NCBI GenBank assembly: GCA_045110675.1
Contig: JBGCGJ010000005.1
Coordinates: 1-64,000, forward strand
Direction of reading: 5' to 3'
DNA from: JBALVT01 sp045110675
GTDB taxonomy: Bacteria; Pseudomonadota; Gammaproteobacteria; Pseudomonadales; Halieaceae
DNA length: 64,000 nt
Of the stretch, positions 35,258 to 44,447 are shown in pieces (positions within the stretch are counted from its first letter, which is position 1; each line of letters starts with the position of its first letter). Under the pieces are notes generated by a model. That model saw only the letters and a list, made by a program, of their open reading frames with translations, was not told the origin of the DNA and did no database searches. The position numbers and the translations under genes are program-made.

Positions 35258-35890
35258 ATGCGTTTTTTCATTCTAGTGTCTTGTATCACACTGCTTAGCG
35301 CCTGCCAGTCGGCATACTATGGCGCCGCAGAAAAAATCGGCTATCACAAACGCGATATTCTGGTTGATCGTGTAGAGGATTCCAGGGAGGCACAACAGGA
35401 GGCCGAAGAGCAGTTTCAATCCGCCCTCGAACAGTTATCCCTGTTGGTTAACTTCGATGGCGGCGACCTCGAAGACATCTATGAAGATATGAACGAAGAG
35501 TATGAAGAAGCCGAGGAGGCCGCCGATGAGGTGAGATCTCGAATCAAAGCGATTGAAAATGTCGCCAAGGCGCTGTTTTCAGAATGGGAAGATGAAATAG
35601 AACAATACAGCAGCAATCGTTTAAAGGCTGATAGCAGGCAAAAACTTGCCGAGACCCAAAAGCGCTACCAGGGCATGATCGTAGTGCTGCACAAGTCAGA
35701 GCGCAAGATGGATCCTGTATTGTCTGCGCTCAAAGACAATGTCCTCTATCTGAAGCACAACCTTAATGCTCGCGCTGTGGCTTCTCTCAAGGTTGAATTC
35801 AAATCCATAGAGAGCGACATCGATATTCTTATTCAGGAGATGCGCAAAGCAATTGCCAGCTCCGATGAATTCATCGCCAGCATGAAATAG
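35258..35890 (+). CDS. DUF2959 family lipoprotein
   Basis: The protein has 210 residues from the ATG at 35258, which has a good AAAGGAG at 35244-35250. The N-terminus MRFFILVSCITLLSAC is a lipoprotein signal with Cys16. The rest is highly charged and predicted helical/coiled coil (EEQFQSALEQLSLLVNFDGG, then HKSERKMDPVLSALKDNVLY), matching DUF2959 proteins of marine gammaproteobacteria. The function is unknown. Confidence 0.87.
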   Translation: MRFFILVSCITLLSACQSAYYGAAEKIGYHKRDILVDRVEDSREAQQEAEEQFQSALEQLSLLVNFDGGDLEDIYEDMNEEYEEAEEAADEVRSRIKAIENVAKALFSEWEDEIEQYSSNRLKADSRQKLAETQKRYQGMIVVLHKSERKMDPVLSALKDNVLYLKHNLNARAVASLKVEFKSIESDIDILIQEMRKAIASSDEFIASMK

Positions 35891-36068
35891 CGGTGCGTTA
35901 ATAGTGCTTGAAGCAAGGCTCGGTACCGGGCGGCCTTGAACCAGTTCGCATTTTTTTTCTCAGCCCGGATGGAGATGTGCGGCGCATCACAGTTCCGGCG
36001 CGCTTGGGGTGTAAAATTATTTCGTGATTGCTATTAATAGGGTGAACCGCAAGTTTTTGGGCCTCACC

Positions 36069-36275
36069 ATGGCAAATACGACATTGCAGACAATAGAAGA
36101 TACTTCCGCGCAGGACGCCTTTCGGGAGCGAATGGAAGCTCAGTGCTTTCAGGTGGAACGCTATCGAATGGCGCTACTGATTAACGAAGGCAGACGATTG
36201 ACACCCGATGAGGCAGCCATGGAATGGATCAGTCGCTTCGCCGAAGCTTTTGCCAATTTTCACGACGCTGCCTAG
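36069..36275 (+). CDS. Small hypothetical protein
   Basis: A 68-residue frame starting MANTTLQTIEDTSAQDAF. An upstream in-frame GTG at 36024 would add 15 residues; neither start has a good ribosome site. The sequence is helical and charged, with MALLINEGRRLTPDEAAMEW near the end. I recognise no family. It sits between the DUF2959 gene and a convergent GGDEF gene. Confidence 0.45.
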   Translation: MANTTLQTIEDTSAQDAFRERMEAQCFQVERYRMALLINEGRRLTPDEAAMEWISRFAEAFANFHDAA

Positions 36276-36296
36276 GCCCGCTACCTCAGCGCAACG

Positions 36297-37298
36297 TTAT
36301 CGCCAGGAGGCTGTGGCCTTCAACACCTGTTTTTCGGAACCAGAGCTACTGAACTTGCGCTGATACATCAGCGCATCTCCCTCGGCCAGCATCTCTTCAA
36401 GCGCTTCATGCCTACTGGGTGCGAATTCTACAATTCCGTGGGAAAAGGACAGCTCGTAACCCCAGTTCTCGTTCAGACTTCGCTTCTTTAACGCTTTCCT
36501 GAAACGGTAGATCGCAGCTTCTGTCTGCTCCTTGGAACTGTTAGCCAGCATCATCACAAACTCATCTCCGCTCCATCGCGCAAGAATATCTGAACTGCGT
36601 GATTGCACTCGCAGTTCAGCCGCGAAATTGAATAGCGCTCGATCACCTTCAGTGTGGCCAAAGCGATCGTTGATCTCTTTAAATTCGTTGAGATCAATAA
36701 AGACCAGTGAGATGGGAATACTCTGTCTTGCGCATAGATTTAAACTACTCGCAGCTTGATTGGAGAATCCGCGCCGGTTGAGCAAGTTGGTTAGATCGTC
36801 CTGGGTGGCCAAGTGTACAGCGGCAAGCTCTCGCTCAACTGTCAGAGCCAGGTCTCTTAAAATATTCAGATCTTCTGCCTCGAGGGTTCTTGGCTTTGTA
36901 TCGATAATACACAGTGTTCCCAGCTTGCTTCCATTGAGCGAACGCAGCGGACAACCCGCATAAAATCTTATTTTGGGTTCGCCAGTAACAAGGGGGTTAT
37001 CCGCGAATCGTTTGTCCTTGTGGGTATCTGGAATGTAAAAGATTTCATCTCCCAGGATAGCGTGACCACAAAATGAGATGTCGCGAGGTGTCTCCCTTGC
37101 TTCGAGGCCCATGCAGGATTTAAACCACTGACGATTACCGTCAACCAGGCTCACCAGCGAAATGGGCACATCAAACATACGCATCGCCATGCGGGTCAGG
37201 CGATCAAAACGTTCCTCTGCGGGAGTGTCGAGCACGTCGAGTGACTTGAGCGCGCGCAGGCGGGCTTCTTCGTCTCTTGGTAGACCTGGGGCGTTCAT
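36297..37298 (-). CDS. GAF-GGDEF diguanylate cyclase
   Basis: The protein has 333 residues from the ATG at 37298, chosen because AGGAG lies 7 bp upstream. The upstream GTG (37337) and ATG (37316) in frame lack a good site. A GAF domain (about 10-160; ISLVSLVDGNRQWFKSCMGL, SFCGHAIL, FYAGCPLRSLNGSKLGTLC) precedes a GGDEF domain. The active site reads RWSGDEF, a usually active variant, and RSSD five residues before it is a good c-di-GMP inhibitory site. It is a soluble, probably redox- or ligand-sensing cyclase. Confidence 0.9.
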   Translation of the reverse strand: MNAPGLPRDEEARLRALKSLDVLDTPAEERFDRLTRMAMRMFDVPISLVSLVDGNRQWFKSCMGLEARETPRDISFCGHAILGDEIFYIPDTHKDKRFADNPLVTGEPKIRFYAGCPLRSLNGSKLGTLCIIDTKPRTLEAEDLNILRDLALTVERELAAVHLATQDDLTNLLNRRGFSNQAASSLNLCARQSIPISLVFIDLNEFKEINDRFGHTEGDRALFNFAAELRVQSRSSDILARWSGDEFVMMLANSSKEQTEAAIYRFRKALKKRSLNENWGYELSFSHGIVEFAPSRHEALEEMLAEGDALMYQRKFSSSGSEKQVLKATASWR

Positions 37299-37453
37299 TG
37301 CTAACTCCTGGGACATTTCCGGTGTGGTAACAGTCACCCGGCGTTTATTATCATTTGTCTGGGTATCGACCGCACAAGGGAAATCTTTAGGGACTTCTTG
37401 TTACTGTGTCGTTTTGGGGGTGGTACAGGAGGGAGGTCTAAAGCAACAGGCTT

Positions 37454-37474
37454 AAAAACGCCCCTCGCGGGGCG
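37454..37474 (-). terminator. Intrinsic terminator for the YidB-like gene
   Basis: The stem CGCCCC/GGGGCG (37459-37464 with 37469-37474) has a TCGC loop. The A-run at 37454-37458 reads as a T-run on the minus strand. It lies 25 bp after the stop of the DUF937 gene. Confidence 0.85.
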
Positions 37475-37498
37475 CGGGAATCAGGTTATTGCGAGTGT

Positions 37499-37915
37499 TT
37501 ACTTTAAGAACGACTTTGCGGCGTCCATTAAACCACCGACACCGCCAACAGAATCCAGCAAGCTGCCACCGCTGCTCGCTTTGTCCATCAACTGGGGCAG
37601 AGCCTCGGCCAATCCCGAAGCGGCGGTTGAGCTGTCCAGACCCAGTTTGGAGGCAAAATCAGCGATGTTGCTGTCGCCTAGCAAGCCTGCAACCTTGTCG
37701 GCAGATATTGGCGAGTTATCACCATCGCCCAGCCATGAGCTCAGTACATCGCCCAGGTCAGAATTAGCTGACATTTTACTGGCCAATCCAGCGACATCGA
37801 TATTCCCATCGCCGCCACCTAGCAGGCCAGACAGGGCAGAGCTTAAGCTGTCGCCATCGACGCCCGAACCGAGCTTGTCCGAGAGCAGTTGAGTACCAAG
37901 TTTCATTAAATCCAT
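37499..37915 (-). CDS. YidB-like DUF937 family protein
   Basis: The protein has 138 residues, rich in Gly, Ser, Asp and Leu. The helical repeats (LGTQLLSDKLGSGVDGDSL, VAGLLGDSNIADFASKLGL, ASGLAEALPQLMDKASSGG) match the DUF937/YidB family of unknown function. There is no signal peptide. It ends in FLK before a clear terminator. Its start at 37915 is preceded by a GGAG-like site. Confidence 0.82.
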   Translation of the reverse strand: MDLMKLGTQLLSDKLGSGVDGDSLSSALSGLLGGGDGNIDVAGLASKMSANSDLGDVLSSWLGDGDNSPISADKVAGLLGDSNIADFASKLGLDSSTAASGLAEALPQLMDKASSGGSLLDSVGGVGGLMDAAKSFLK

Positions 37916-38124
37916 GTTCGATCTCCAGTGTTATCGCGGGTTGCGTTCGACATGAGTATAGCCGCAAATGTGAGGATTGCGCGCCCTGTGATGAAGAAAA
38001 TCCTGGACAACTCTCGAGCAGGATCAGAAGGCTGAATTTTGCTGTGAAAGGCATCTTTTAGGTGGCTGTTCTGTACACCCAATCGAAAGATTGATGTATC
38101 ATGCGCCCGCATTTCAGGTTCTAT

Positions 38125-38201
38125 GCGCCCATAGCTCAGCTGGATAGAGCAACGGCCTTCTAAGCCGTAGGTCCCAGGTTCGAATCCTGGTGGGCGTGCC
38201 A
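38125..38201 (+). tRNA. tRNA-Arg (anticodon TCT)
   Basis: A 77-nt cloverleaf with acceptor GCGCCCA/TGGGCGT (the outermost pair G-U) and encoded CCA. The anticodon loop CTTCTAA lies between ACGGC and GCCGT, giving TCT. The T arm is CCAGG-TTCGAAT-CCTGG. tRNA-Arg genes are frequent integration sites, and the island begins directly downstream. I find no clear second copy of the tRNA 3' end in the window. Confidence 0.96.
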
Positions 38202-38321
38202 TTTTTTAATAATTAAATCAATGGCTTATAGAGATTTTTGGAAAGAAAAAAGACTGTCTCAGGTTCCACTTTTCCTTTAGCAACACAATAGTCACACAAA
38301 CACTTTTGTTTTCGATCTTTC

Positions 38322-38522
38322 CTAGATTGAGGACTGGGCTGTGTTGGTGATTTTTCTAAACTGCCCCGTCCACTTTAACAGATCATCTTTATCATAAATA
38401 ATGCGGTGTCCGCGTTTAATGTACGCGGGTGTTGTCACTCCGGCGAGCTTCCCGGTGACTCTTGATTCGCGTAGCGTTTTCTCGGCGTAACCAAGCGATG
38501 CTGCTGCTTCTTTGCTGTTCAC
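38322..38522 (-). CDS. Small helix-turn-helix protein, AlpA/excisionase-like
   Basis: The protein has 66 residues from the GTG at 38522, with GGGGAG 8 bp upstream; a TTG two codons earlier would sit too close to that site. The whole protein is a MerR/AlpA-type winged HTH: SKEAAASLGYAEKTLRESR, then KRGHRIIYDKDDLLKW. Such proteins act as excisionases or as regulators of integrase genes. Its place next to the tRNA end of the island fits an Xis role, but no integrase is adjacent. Confidence 0.7.
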   Translation of the reverse strand: MNSKEAAASLGYAEKTLRESRVTGKLAGVTTPAYIKRGHRIIYDKDDLLKWTGQFRKITNTAQSSI

Positions 38523-39165
38523 TTTCAATACTCCCCGTAGCCAAATCTGATCTACAAACTTTCGCTACTTTAAAAAAAATTGATAACGCTGAACCTCGAT
38601 AATTTTCGAACGTGCATTCAGCTGTTTAGAAATAATCTATTAGTTCCGGTCCTACCCACAAGATTGAATCAGGACACAACGGGGCGTGTTTAGATGAATG
38701 ACGGCAAGCGGAGACAAGATTCGAGCATTTTTTTTGGACATCAATCCTGTTTCCGGGTCGACTTCCGCTCGTGTTAGCGCCACTGGAGAAGCAGGGTGTT
38801 ATTTAGTCGCAACGCGCTGCTGCGAAAGAGGATCTCATGTTGTGGGCGCGCATGCAGTGTGTTGACCAAGAGAATGTGGTGAGCGGGTTGCCTAATGACG
38901 TCAGAAACTTTACGAAAGATTTTGTTTGGACTTGATGCTAGGGTTGCTCAGAATTTAATCAATAATTTACCTACAGGGGATTTCAGGCTTCCCTGGGGTC
39001 GGTGCGGTGGCCAATGTGTCGATGTGATAATTCCTTTCACTTAAAGGCCCTTGTAACAAGCATGGGTCGTTACGCTTTTTCTTTTGCCGGTCCCTTCGCG
39101 GCAATCCACTTTTCCTGGCTAGATTCCCAGATCCTGTTCGAGCTTGAGCACGGGTGAGAGACGCA
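38523..39165. other. Non-coding stretch at the left part of the island
   Basis: About 640 bp without a convincing gene. Base composition is more A+T-rich than the flanking core around 38550-38680 and 38930-39000. A possible promoter for the parB-like operon should lie here, but no strong -10/-35 pair stands out. No copy of the tRNA-Arg 3' end and no clear iteron array were seen. Confidence 0.5.
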
Positions 39166-40683
39166 ATGAAGACTGAGGTAAGCAATCGTGCGTCGTTTAT
39201 GCCACCGGAGCAAGGCGCCGCACGGGACAATACTCGCCCGATGCGCCTGGAAGTGACTCAGGTTCGTTCCTATGACGGCAATCCCCGTCGATGTCCAAAC
39301 AGTGAGTATGAACGGATCAAGGCCTCCATCCGTGCTCAGGGTCTGGATCAACCATTGGTCGTGACGAGCCGACCCGACGAAACAGGTTACCTACTGCTGG
39401 CGGGAGGTAACACTCGCCTTCGAGCAATGTTGGCTTTGTACCAGGAAACTGGTGATGAGGCCTATCGCTATCTGGAGTGTTTCTTCAAACCCTGGATAGC
39501 AGAATCTGATGTTTTGTTATCCCACCTGCGCGAAAATGAGCTGCGAGATAACCTGTGCTTTATCGATAAAGCCCGTGCGGTGTTTGAGGCGAAGGCACTT
39601 CTGGAAGATGAAATTCAGGGTCAACCATTGTCTCAGCGCCGACTGTCTGAGTTGATCACGGCGCGTGGTCTGAGCTTTAGCCAAACTCTGATATCCCGGA
39701 TGGCCTATGCAGTACTGACGTTGTGGCCCCTGATTCCCCAAGCGCTCTCGGCGGGTATGGGAACACCACAGGTGGCGCGTATTCAGCGGTTGGAGCGATC
39801 AGTACGTGATATCTGGAACAAAAAATCGCTGGGCGCGGAGGAGGAGTTTGAAGATACCTTCGCCGCACTGTGCCGTCGTTACGATGGACCGGACTGGTCC
39901 ACTGATGTACTGCGCGGTGCCCTCGAGACTGAAATTTCCGCCATTGCGGAGGTTGATCTCGCAATGGTGCGCCTGGAATTGGAAGCGCTAATCAAAGGTA
40001 GGCCATTCCCGGAGATTACCTTAGAGGTCGTGCGGAGTGCATCGACATCGCCGCTTGAGCAAACCGCTGTCGAACCGGAGGACTCCGGGGACGTGATCGT
40101 TGGAAAGGTTAGTGCTCCCAGTGGTTTATTGAAACCAGCTCCTAGAATTCAGGCAGCCCACCTCTCAAGTCGTGGCAGGGTCGAAAAGGGTGGAGCAAAG
40201 GGTGTCGCAAAGGAGTCCAAAACACTGGATCAACTGAGGCAACAGGCCTGCCAGTTGGCGCTGGAGCTTGCTCACGCTCATGGGCTGGGTAATTTGATCG
40301 AGCCACTGCCCGGACAGGGACTGGGGTTTATGGTAGAGGATGTGCCCAATGCTGCACTGACGTCTGTGCTGGATGAAGATCTCGCGCAGTTAGTGCTGGC
40401 GGTATGGTGGCAGTTGGCCGCGTGCGCAGAGGTGTTTGCGGCACCGGCCGCGCAAATAGAAGCACTATTGAAGGAAGGGTCATCGCTGCGAGCCTTCTTA
40501 GTTGATCAAGACAGGAACCAGCTCTTTAAAGCCGTTCCTCCATCGGATCTGGGTCTGATGGGTGTCCAGCTATGGCGTTGGCTTAGCGATGAGGATTGGA
40601 AAACATTGGCGGCACTCACTCAAACTTATCGGGAGCTGCATCGAATGTCCCGGGAGGCTGTTCAGCCTCTTTGGGATGTATAG
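39166..40683 (+). CDS. ICE-type ParB family protein (PFGI-1 class)
   Basis: The protein has 505 residues from the ATG at 39166; an in-frame GTG at 39154 is an alternative. The N-terminal ParB/Srx-type nuclease domain has YDGNPRRCPNSEYERIKASI and LLAGGNTRLRAMLALYQETG, followed by ECFFKPWIAESDVLLSHLRE. A HTH region (SQRRLSELITARGLSFSQTL) follows. The long C-terminal half is typical of the ParB-like proteins found in integrating conjugative elements. It probably binds element DNA for maintenance. It leads DUF2857 by 9 bp. No ParA partner is present. Confidence 0.82.
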   Translation: MKTEVSNRASFMPPEQGAARDNTRPMRLEVTQVRSYDGNPRRCPNSEYERIKASIRAQGLDQPLVVTSRPDETGYLLLAGGNTRLRAMLALYQETGDEAYRYLECFFKPWIAESDVLLSHLRENELRDNLCFIDKARAVFEAKALLEDEIQGQPLSQRRLSELITARGLSFSQTLISRMAYAVLTLWPLIPQALSAGMGTPQVARIQRLERSVRDIWNKKSLGAEEEFEDTFAALCRRYDGPDWSTDVLRGALETEISAIAEVDLAMVRLELEALIKGRPFPEITLEVVRSASTSPLEQTAVEPEDSGDVIVGKVSAPSGLLKPAPRIQAAHLSSRGRVEKGGAKGVAKESKTLDQLRQQACQLALELAHAHGLGNLIEPLPGQGLGFMVEDVPNAALTSVLDEDLAQLVLAVWWQLAACAEVFAAPAAQIEALLKEGSSLRAFLVDQDRNQLFKAVPPSDLGLMGVQLWRWLSDEDWKTLAALTQTYRELHRMSREAVQPLWDV

Positions 40684-40692
40684 GAGAAAACA

Positions 40693-41271
40693 ATGCCAAT
40701 AACAAAAGAAGCAGATTTGATGACGGCGGTAGTGATATATGCGATCCGCTGCTCGGCGGAGGCGGATCAGTCGGCACTGCGCGCGATGGGGTTTGGTCCC
40801 AAGGAGATTGATGAGCTACAGCACTTGAACGTTGCCGATTTGTATCGCGTTGATGCGATAGGTGCCCATTGCCTTCGGGTCGATCTCAATCGTGAGGTCT
40901 TCTGGCATATGGTCGAGCATATTAAACAACTCAGTGCGTCGGAGGAATTGCAACAGACGCTGATAAAAGCAGACGCTCCCCAGGAAATGATGCAGACGCT
41001 GTTTGGGTTGAGCGCGAAGGAGTATACGCGGCGGCGTCGATTGATGACGCTTGAACCCGCCGTGGGTCGCCCGGCAGAACCCGACGAGGAAAAAGCGCAC
41101 GCCTTGTGGGATGCGTGGAAAGCGCGAGTCAGTGACGATGACCTCGAGCTTTTGTCCGGGGAAGACTACCTGGCACTCAAGGCAGCCACCGACGTAGAGC
41201 TTCGAGCCATCTGGCATCTGACGCGGCGGTGGGCACAGTATGGCAATCCTGAGGGCAGGGTGCGCATCTAG
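40693..41271 (+). CDS. DUF2857 family ICE protein
   Basis: The protein has 192 residues from an ATG with AGGAG seven to ten bases upstream. The protein matches DUF2857 proteins of ICE clusters: CSAEADQSALRAMGFGPKEI and HLNVADLYR near the N-terminus, LFGLSAKEYTRRRRLM in the middle. The second half resembles an STY4526-type helical domain. It always travels with the ICE ParB-like gene. Molecular function unknown. Confidence 0.8.
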   Translation: MPITKEADLMTAVVIYAIRCSAEADQSALRAMGFGPKEIDELQHLNVADLYRVDAIGAHCLRVDLNREVFWHMVEHIKQLSASEELQQTLIKADAPQEMMQTLFGLSAKEYTRRRRLMTLEPAVGRPAEPDEEKAHALWDAWKARVSDDDLELLSGEDYLALKAATDVELRAIWHLTRRWAQYGNPEGRVRI

Positions 41272-41469
41272 ATCTCCAGATGTTCCTCTTCCCAGAAATT
41301 TTTAGGTAAACAATCTTTTCCAGGTCGCCCCAGAATAACAATGACTCAAGTGATTAGACTCTAATCAAAAACCCCACCGTTCGTCTCCCGAGTTTCCCGT
41401 TCTAGCTTGACCTGCTTTCGTGCGTTCATAGTGCTCTGCCTTCAGTTAAGCCTAAATAGGAACGCTAAA

Positions 41470-42279
41470 ATGAAAACAGGATGTTCGGAACTATCGACTC
41501 TTACTACACCAACTCCTTCTTCCGCTGAAAACAGCCAACCTAATGCTGTGGGTCCGCTTTCCGGGGAAGCCTGCCTGGAAGTGCATTCGCATCAAGCGCA
41601 GCGACTCATTTGGGGGCGGCGACGGACTGCGCAAAAGCCTCCCATTTCCGGACTGATTGCCTTTGCCTCCGCACTCACTACGATTTGGCAGGCGGTAGAA
41701 TCAGGTGACCCCTACGCACTGTGGTGGCTGATCAAAGTCGAGGCGGGCATCGAGGGGTGTCGTGTCTACTTAAACAAGCAGTTAGAGCAGGCAAGCTTTT
41801 TGTTTCCAGATCCCGAAATCTTGTCAGTCGATACGGCGGAGTCGGAGCAGCCCTATCGTATCCGTTTGGCGTTCAGTAATCCCTATCCTTATCGGGCCGC
41901 GCACGTGCTGGGCGAGTACGATATGTTGGTTCGAATCTGCCATAGCCTGATCTTTGTGGGGGCTGCTCTACCGGTCGAATTGCATGCTGTCGTGGCCCAC
42001 GCCGGACGTCAGGTCCGCCGTCTACTAGCAATTCCTCAGAGTTTTAAAGTGTGTCAGGTTAATCGCGACGATATCCGTCAACACAATCAGCGTGCCGAGC
42101 GAGCAGTCCAGTTGATGGGGTTGCTGCCCGCAGAGATTCTCACGGGCGAGATACTCCCCACGTTCATTCCAGCCGGTGTTCGTCTAGCGCAAGATTCCCG
42201 ATCAAAAGGAATGAATTGGAGCGTGCGACTTTTTGACAGTGAGAAGGGGACCAGTAACGCAAACGAGAAACTCTCATGA
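41470..42279 (+). CDS. Integrating conjugative element protein, PFL_4669-like (TIGR03761 type)
   Basis: The protein has 269 residues from the ATG at 41470, with AGGA upstream. The central region (HQAQRLIWGRR, ISGLIAFASALTTIWQAVES, DPYALWWLIKVEAGIE) and the segment with NPYPYRAAHVLGEYDMLVRI match the PFL_4669 family found only in ICEs. Function unknown. It is preceded by a 198-bp gap from the DUF2857 gene. The stop overlaps the next gene (ATGA). Confidence 0.82.
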   Translation: MKTGCSELSTLTTPTPSSAENSQPNAVGPLSGEACLEVHSHQAQRLIWGRRRTAQKPPISGLIAFASALTTIWQAVESGDPYALWWLIKVEAGIEGCRVYLNKQLEQASFLFPDPEILSVDTAESEQPYRIRLAFSNPYPYRAAHVLGEYDMLVRICHSLIFVGAALPVELHAVVAHAGRQVRRLLAIPQSFKVCQVNRDDIRQHNQRAERAVQLMGLLPAEILTGEILPTFIPAGVRLAQDSRSKGMNWSVRLFDSEKGTSNANEKLS

Positions 42280-42629
42280 AACTTGCACCCGGGTATGAAT
42301 ACAAACTTGACCTCGTGCTGGACTTTCGCGTCGCCCTCGAGGCGGTGTTAGTGCAACGACTAAGGCAACAACCAATCACAAGCCAGCAAGAGTGGTTGCG
42401 GCGGCTACTGGTATTGGGATTTCGAGAGGAATGTCAATGCCTGCAACAAACGACCGAACCGGTGAGATGCCGGACCTCCGGGGTAGGCTTTGACCACCGG
42501 TTGACCCAAGAAACCAGAGAGAGCGAACCCGCTCATGAGAGCCCGGCCCAGAAGTTTCAAAACACAGGACCAACCGACGCTAAACCTTTAGCCGCATTGC
42601 AAAAAGTATTGGGAGAAAAAGCCGCATGA
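42276..42629 (+). CDS. Small protein coupled to a ParM-like actin
   Basis: The protein has 117 residues. ATGA overlaps at both ends couple it to the genes on either side. The first 50 residues (YKLDLVLDFRVALEAVLVQR, SQQEWLRRLLVLGFREE) look like a strand followed by two helices, as in ribbon-helix-helix proteins. The tail is polar and unstructured. Being directly before a ParM-like gene it could be a ParR/StbB-type DNA-binding adaptor, although ParR normally follows ParM. That is inference; no family was recognised. Confidence 0.6.
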   Translation: MKLAPGYEYKLDLVLDFRVALEAVLVQRLRQQPITSQQEWLRRLLVLGFREECQCLQQTTEPVRCRTSGVGFDHRLTQETRESEPAHESPAQKFQNTGPTDAKPLAALQKVLGEKAA

Positions 42630-43774
42630 GCCAACTAGACAGCCATCGTTCGACGAGCGCATCCTCTGCGCTACCACTTGATACTAACGCCTCTGGGTCG
42701 CTGGAATCTGCGCGGCCCCTCGAAGCCCAGGTGGAAGTGTTAGACACCATTCAGGTGGGCCTGGATGATGGCTACGCTTTTACCAAACTGGTGTTACCCA
42801 ATGATCAGCTCGTGGCAATTCCCTCGAGGGCTCGGATAGGCCAGGCGGAAGTCACCTGGATAGAAGCCGATAAGCAGCGGATCTTCGAGTACTCAACAGA
42901 AGGGAGCATCTATTCTGTCGGCAGCGTGGATGGCGATTCTACCCGCTTTACCGGTTACCCAATCTCTGGCTTGCACCGCTGCATAGTTCAGCACGCATTG
43001 CAGCAGGCAAGATTGGGTGGTCGATCGGTTCACGTTGTCTCCGGTCTCCCTGTGTCCTCCTTCTATTTCAGTGACGGACAGCAACGCAGTGAAGCTATTG
43101 CGCAAAAGCGTGACACCCTAAAAATTGCCGCTGAGCCGGTGTCATCCGGCGGTATGTTTGATCAAGGTCGAGCAGCCGTAAATGTCGCCTTTCATGAAGT
43201 GATTCCCGAAGCTCTGGCCGCTTGGTATGACCAGGTTATCGAGGTTCAGGCAGGGGAGGCCTCAGTGAACACCGCGCGGGTACAAAAGCCGGTGGCGGTC
43301 GTTGACATTGGTGGCCGAACAACTGATTACGTGGTGGTAGAGAATCAAGGCATCATGCACCGCTCATCCGGTTCCCTGAATAAAGGTTTGCTGGATGTCC
43401 ACAGCCAGGTGTCCCAGGCGATCCAGAAAAAGTTCAATTTGGAGTCAGTCTCCGAGCAGCGCGTGGGAGATGCCGTAAGGCGCGGCACCGTGCGCTTGCA
43501 TGGTCGAGAACACGATGTCACAGGCCTGGTGAAGGAAGCCAAACTCGAACTGGTCACCCAACTCCATGCGGAAACCCGGCGTCAGCTGGGCTTGGGAGAG
43601 GCGCTCGACAGCGTCATTTTTGTAGGAGGCGGTAGCGCCGCACTGGCCGGCGATATCTCACATTGGTTTCCGAATCAGGAGATAGCCGAGCAACCCGCTT
43701 TTGCCAATGCCAGGGGCATGCACAAGTATCTGAAGTATGTGTGTGAGGAACCCATTGCTTCTCATGCCAACTAA
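42626..43774 (+). CDS. ParM/StbA-like plasmid-segregation actin homolog
   Basis: The protein has 382 residues. Actin-fold nucleotide motifs are visible: phosphate-1 VGLDDGYAFTKL (44-55), phosphate-2 VAVVDIGGRTTDYVVV, and adenosine VIFVGGGSAALAGDI. The connecting segment GSLNKGLLDVHSQVSQAI is also ParM-like. ParM-type proteins polymerise with ATP and move low-copy plasmids. Its presence on a chromosomal island suggests that the element has, or had, a circular replicating state. The gene is the last of a coupled three-gene unit. Confidence 0.85.
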   Translation: MSQLDSHRSTSASSALPLDTNASGSLESARPLEAQVEVLDTIQVGLDDGYAFTKLVLPNDQLVAIPSRARIGQAEVTWIEADKQRIFEYSTEGSIYSVGSVDGDSTRFTGYPISGLHRCIVQHALQQARLGGRSVHVVSGLPVSSFYFSDGQQRSEAIAQKRDTLKIAAEPVSSGGMFDQGRAAVNVAFHEVIPEALAAWYDQVIEVQAGEASVNTARVQKPVAVVDIGGRTTDYVVVENQGIMHRSSGSLNKGLLDVHSQVSQAIQKKFNLESVSEQRVGDAVRRGTVRLHGREHDVTGLVKEAKLELVTQLHAETRRQLGLGEALDSVIFVGGGSAALAGDISHWFPNQEIAEQPAFANARGMHKYLKYVCEEPIASHAN

Positions 43775-44197
43775 TCCAAAGTCACTGTCGTCTCTATATA
43801 CCCAGTGACAACGCGTAACAGAGGTATCCTCGGATTGTGTAACCGATACCACGGCAATGCCGCCAATCCACCTTCCCGGGCAACACCGGAAATCTCACCG
43901 GGTCGGGAATACGTTCCCGTCCAGGGTTTCGCTTGTTGCGGCAGTCACATGCCACAGGAGCGTCTTCAAACTCGCGACAAACAGCGCAAGTATGGCTACC
44001 TTCACTTCACCGGCAGCGGCCATTTGGACAGAGTCCGTAACGTATTCCCGAAGAAAGCGCGCCTTTCTATCGTGTATACATTGCAGCTCTACATGACCAT
44101 GCCGACAACCTTCATGACTGCAAGTGTCACTGTGCTGGGCGAGCAAGCGGAAGCTCCGGTGCGTTAACTGCACCGACCTTTCGCTCAGTCGCCATTC

Positions 44198-44229
44198 GGG
44201 CCCGAACTGACACCTCGGGCCCATTTTTT
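44198..44229 (+). terminator. Intrinsic terminator
   Basis: The stem GGGCCCGA/TCGGGCCC (44198-44205 with 44215-44222) has a nine-base loop and is followed by ATTTTTTTT on the + strand. It would end transcription from the ParM operon or from the possible small frame before it. Confidence 0.85.
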
Positions 44230-44447
44230 TGGCTCAGCCGCGAGAATCTTAGCCAGCTGGCTGCCACTCAATTCGTTAGCAGTCGTTCAGTCCGCTCGTC
44301 CCACACCACAAACCTGACTCTACACCTCACCGATTCCTCACGGCCTTTTATATTCTGCGAATGAGCGATTGCTACTGCATTGGCATGCTGTAACGGGGGT
44401 CAATGGTGTTGAGGGAAAAAGCGTTACTGAAGTTATTGCTAGTTGCT

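Noticed and set aside
43895..44224. 109-codon minus-strand frame and the overlapping 120-codon plus frame at 43805-44167
   Set aside because: They overlap each other, neither has a ribosome site or known family, so neither is called as a gene.
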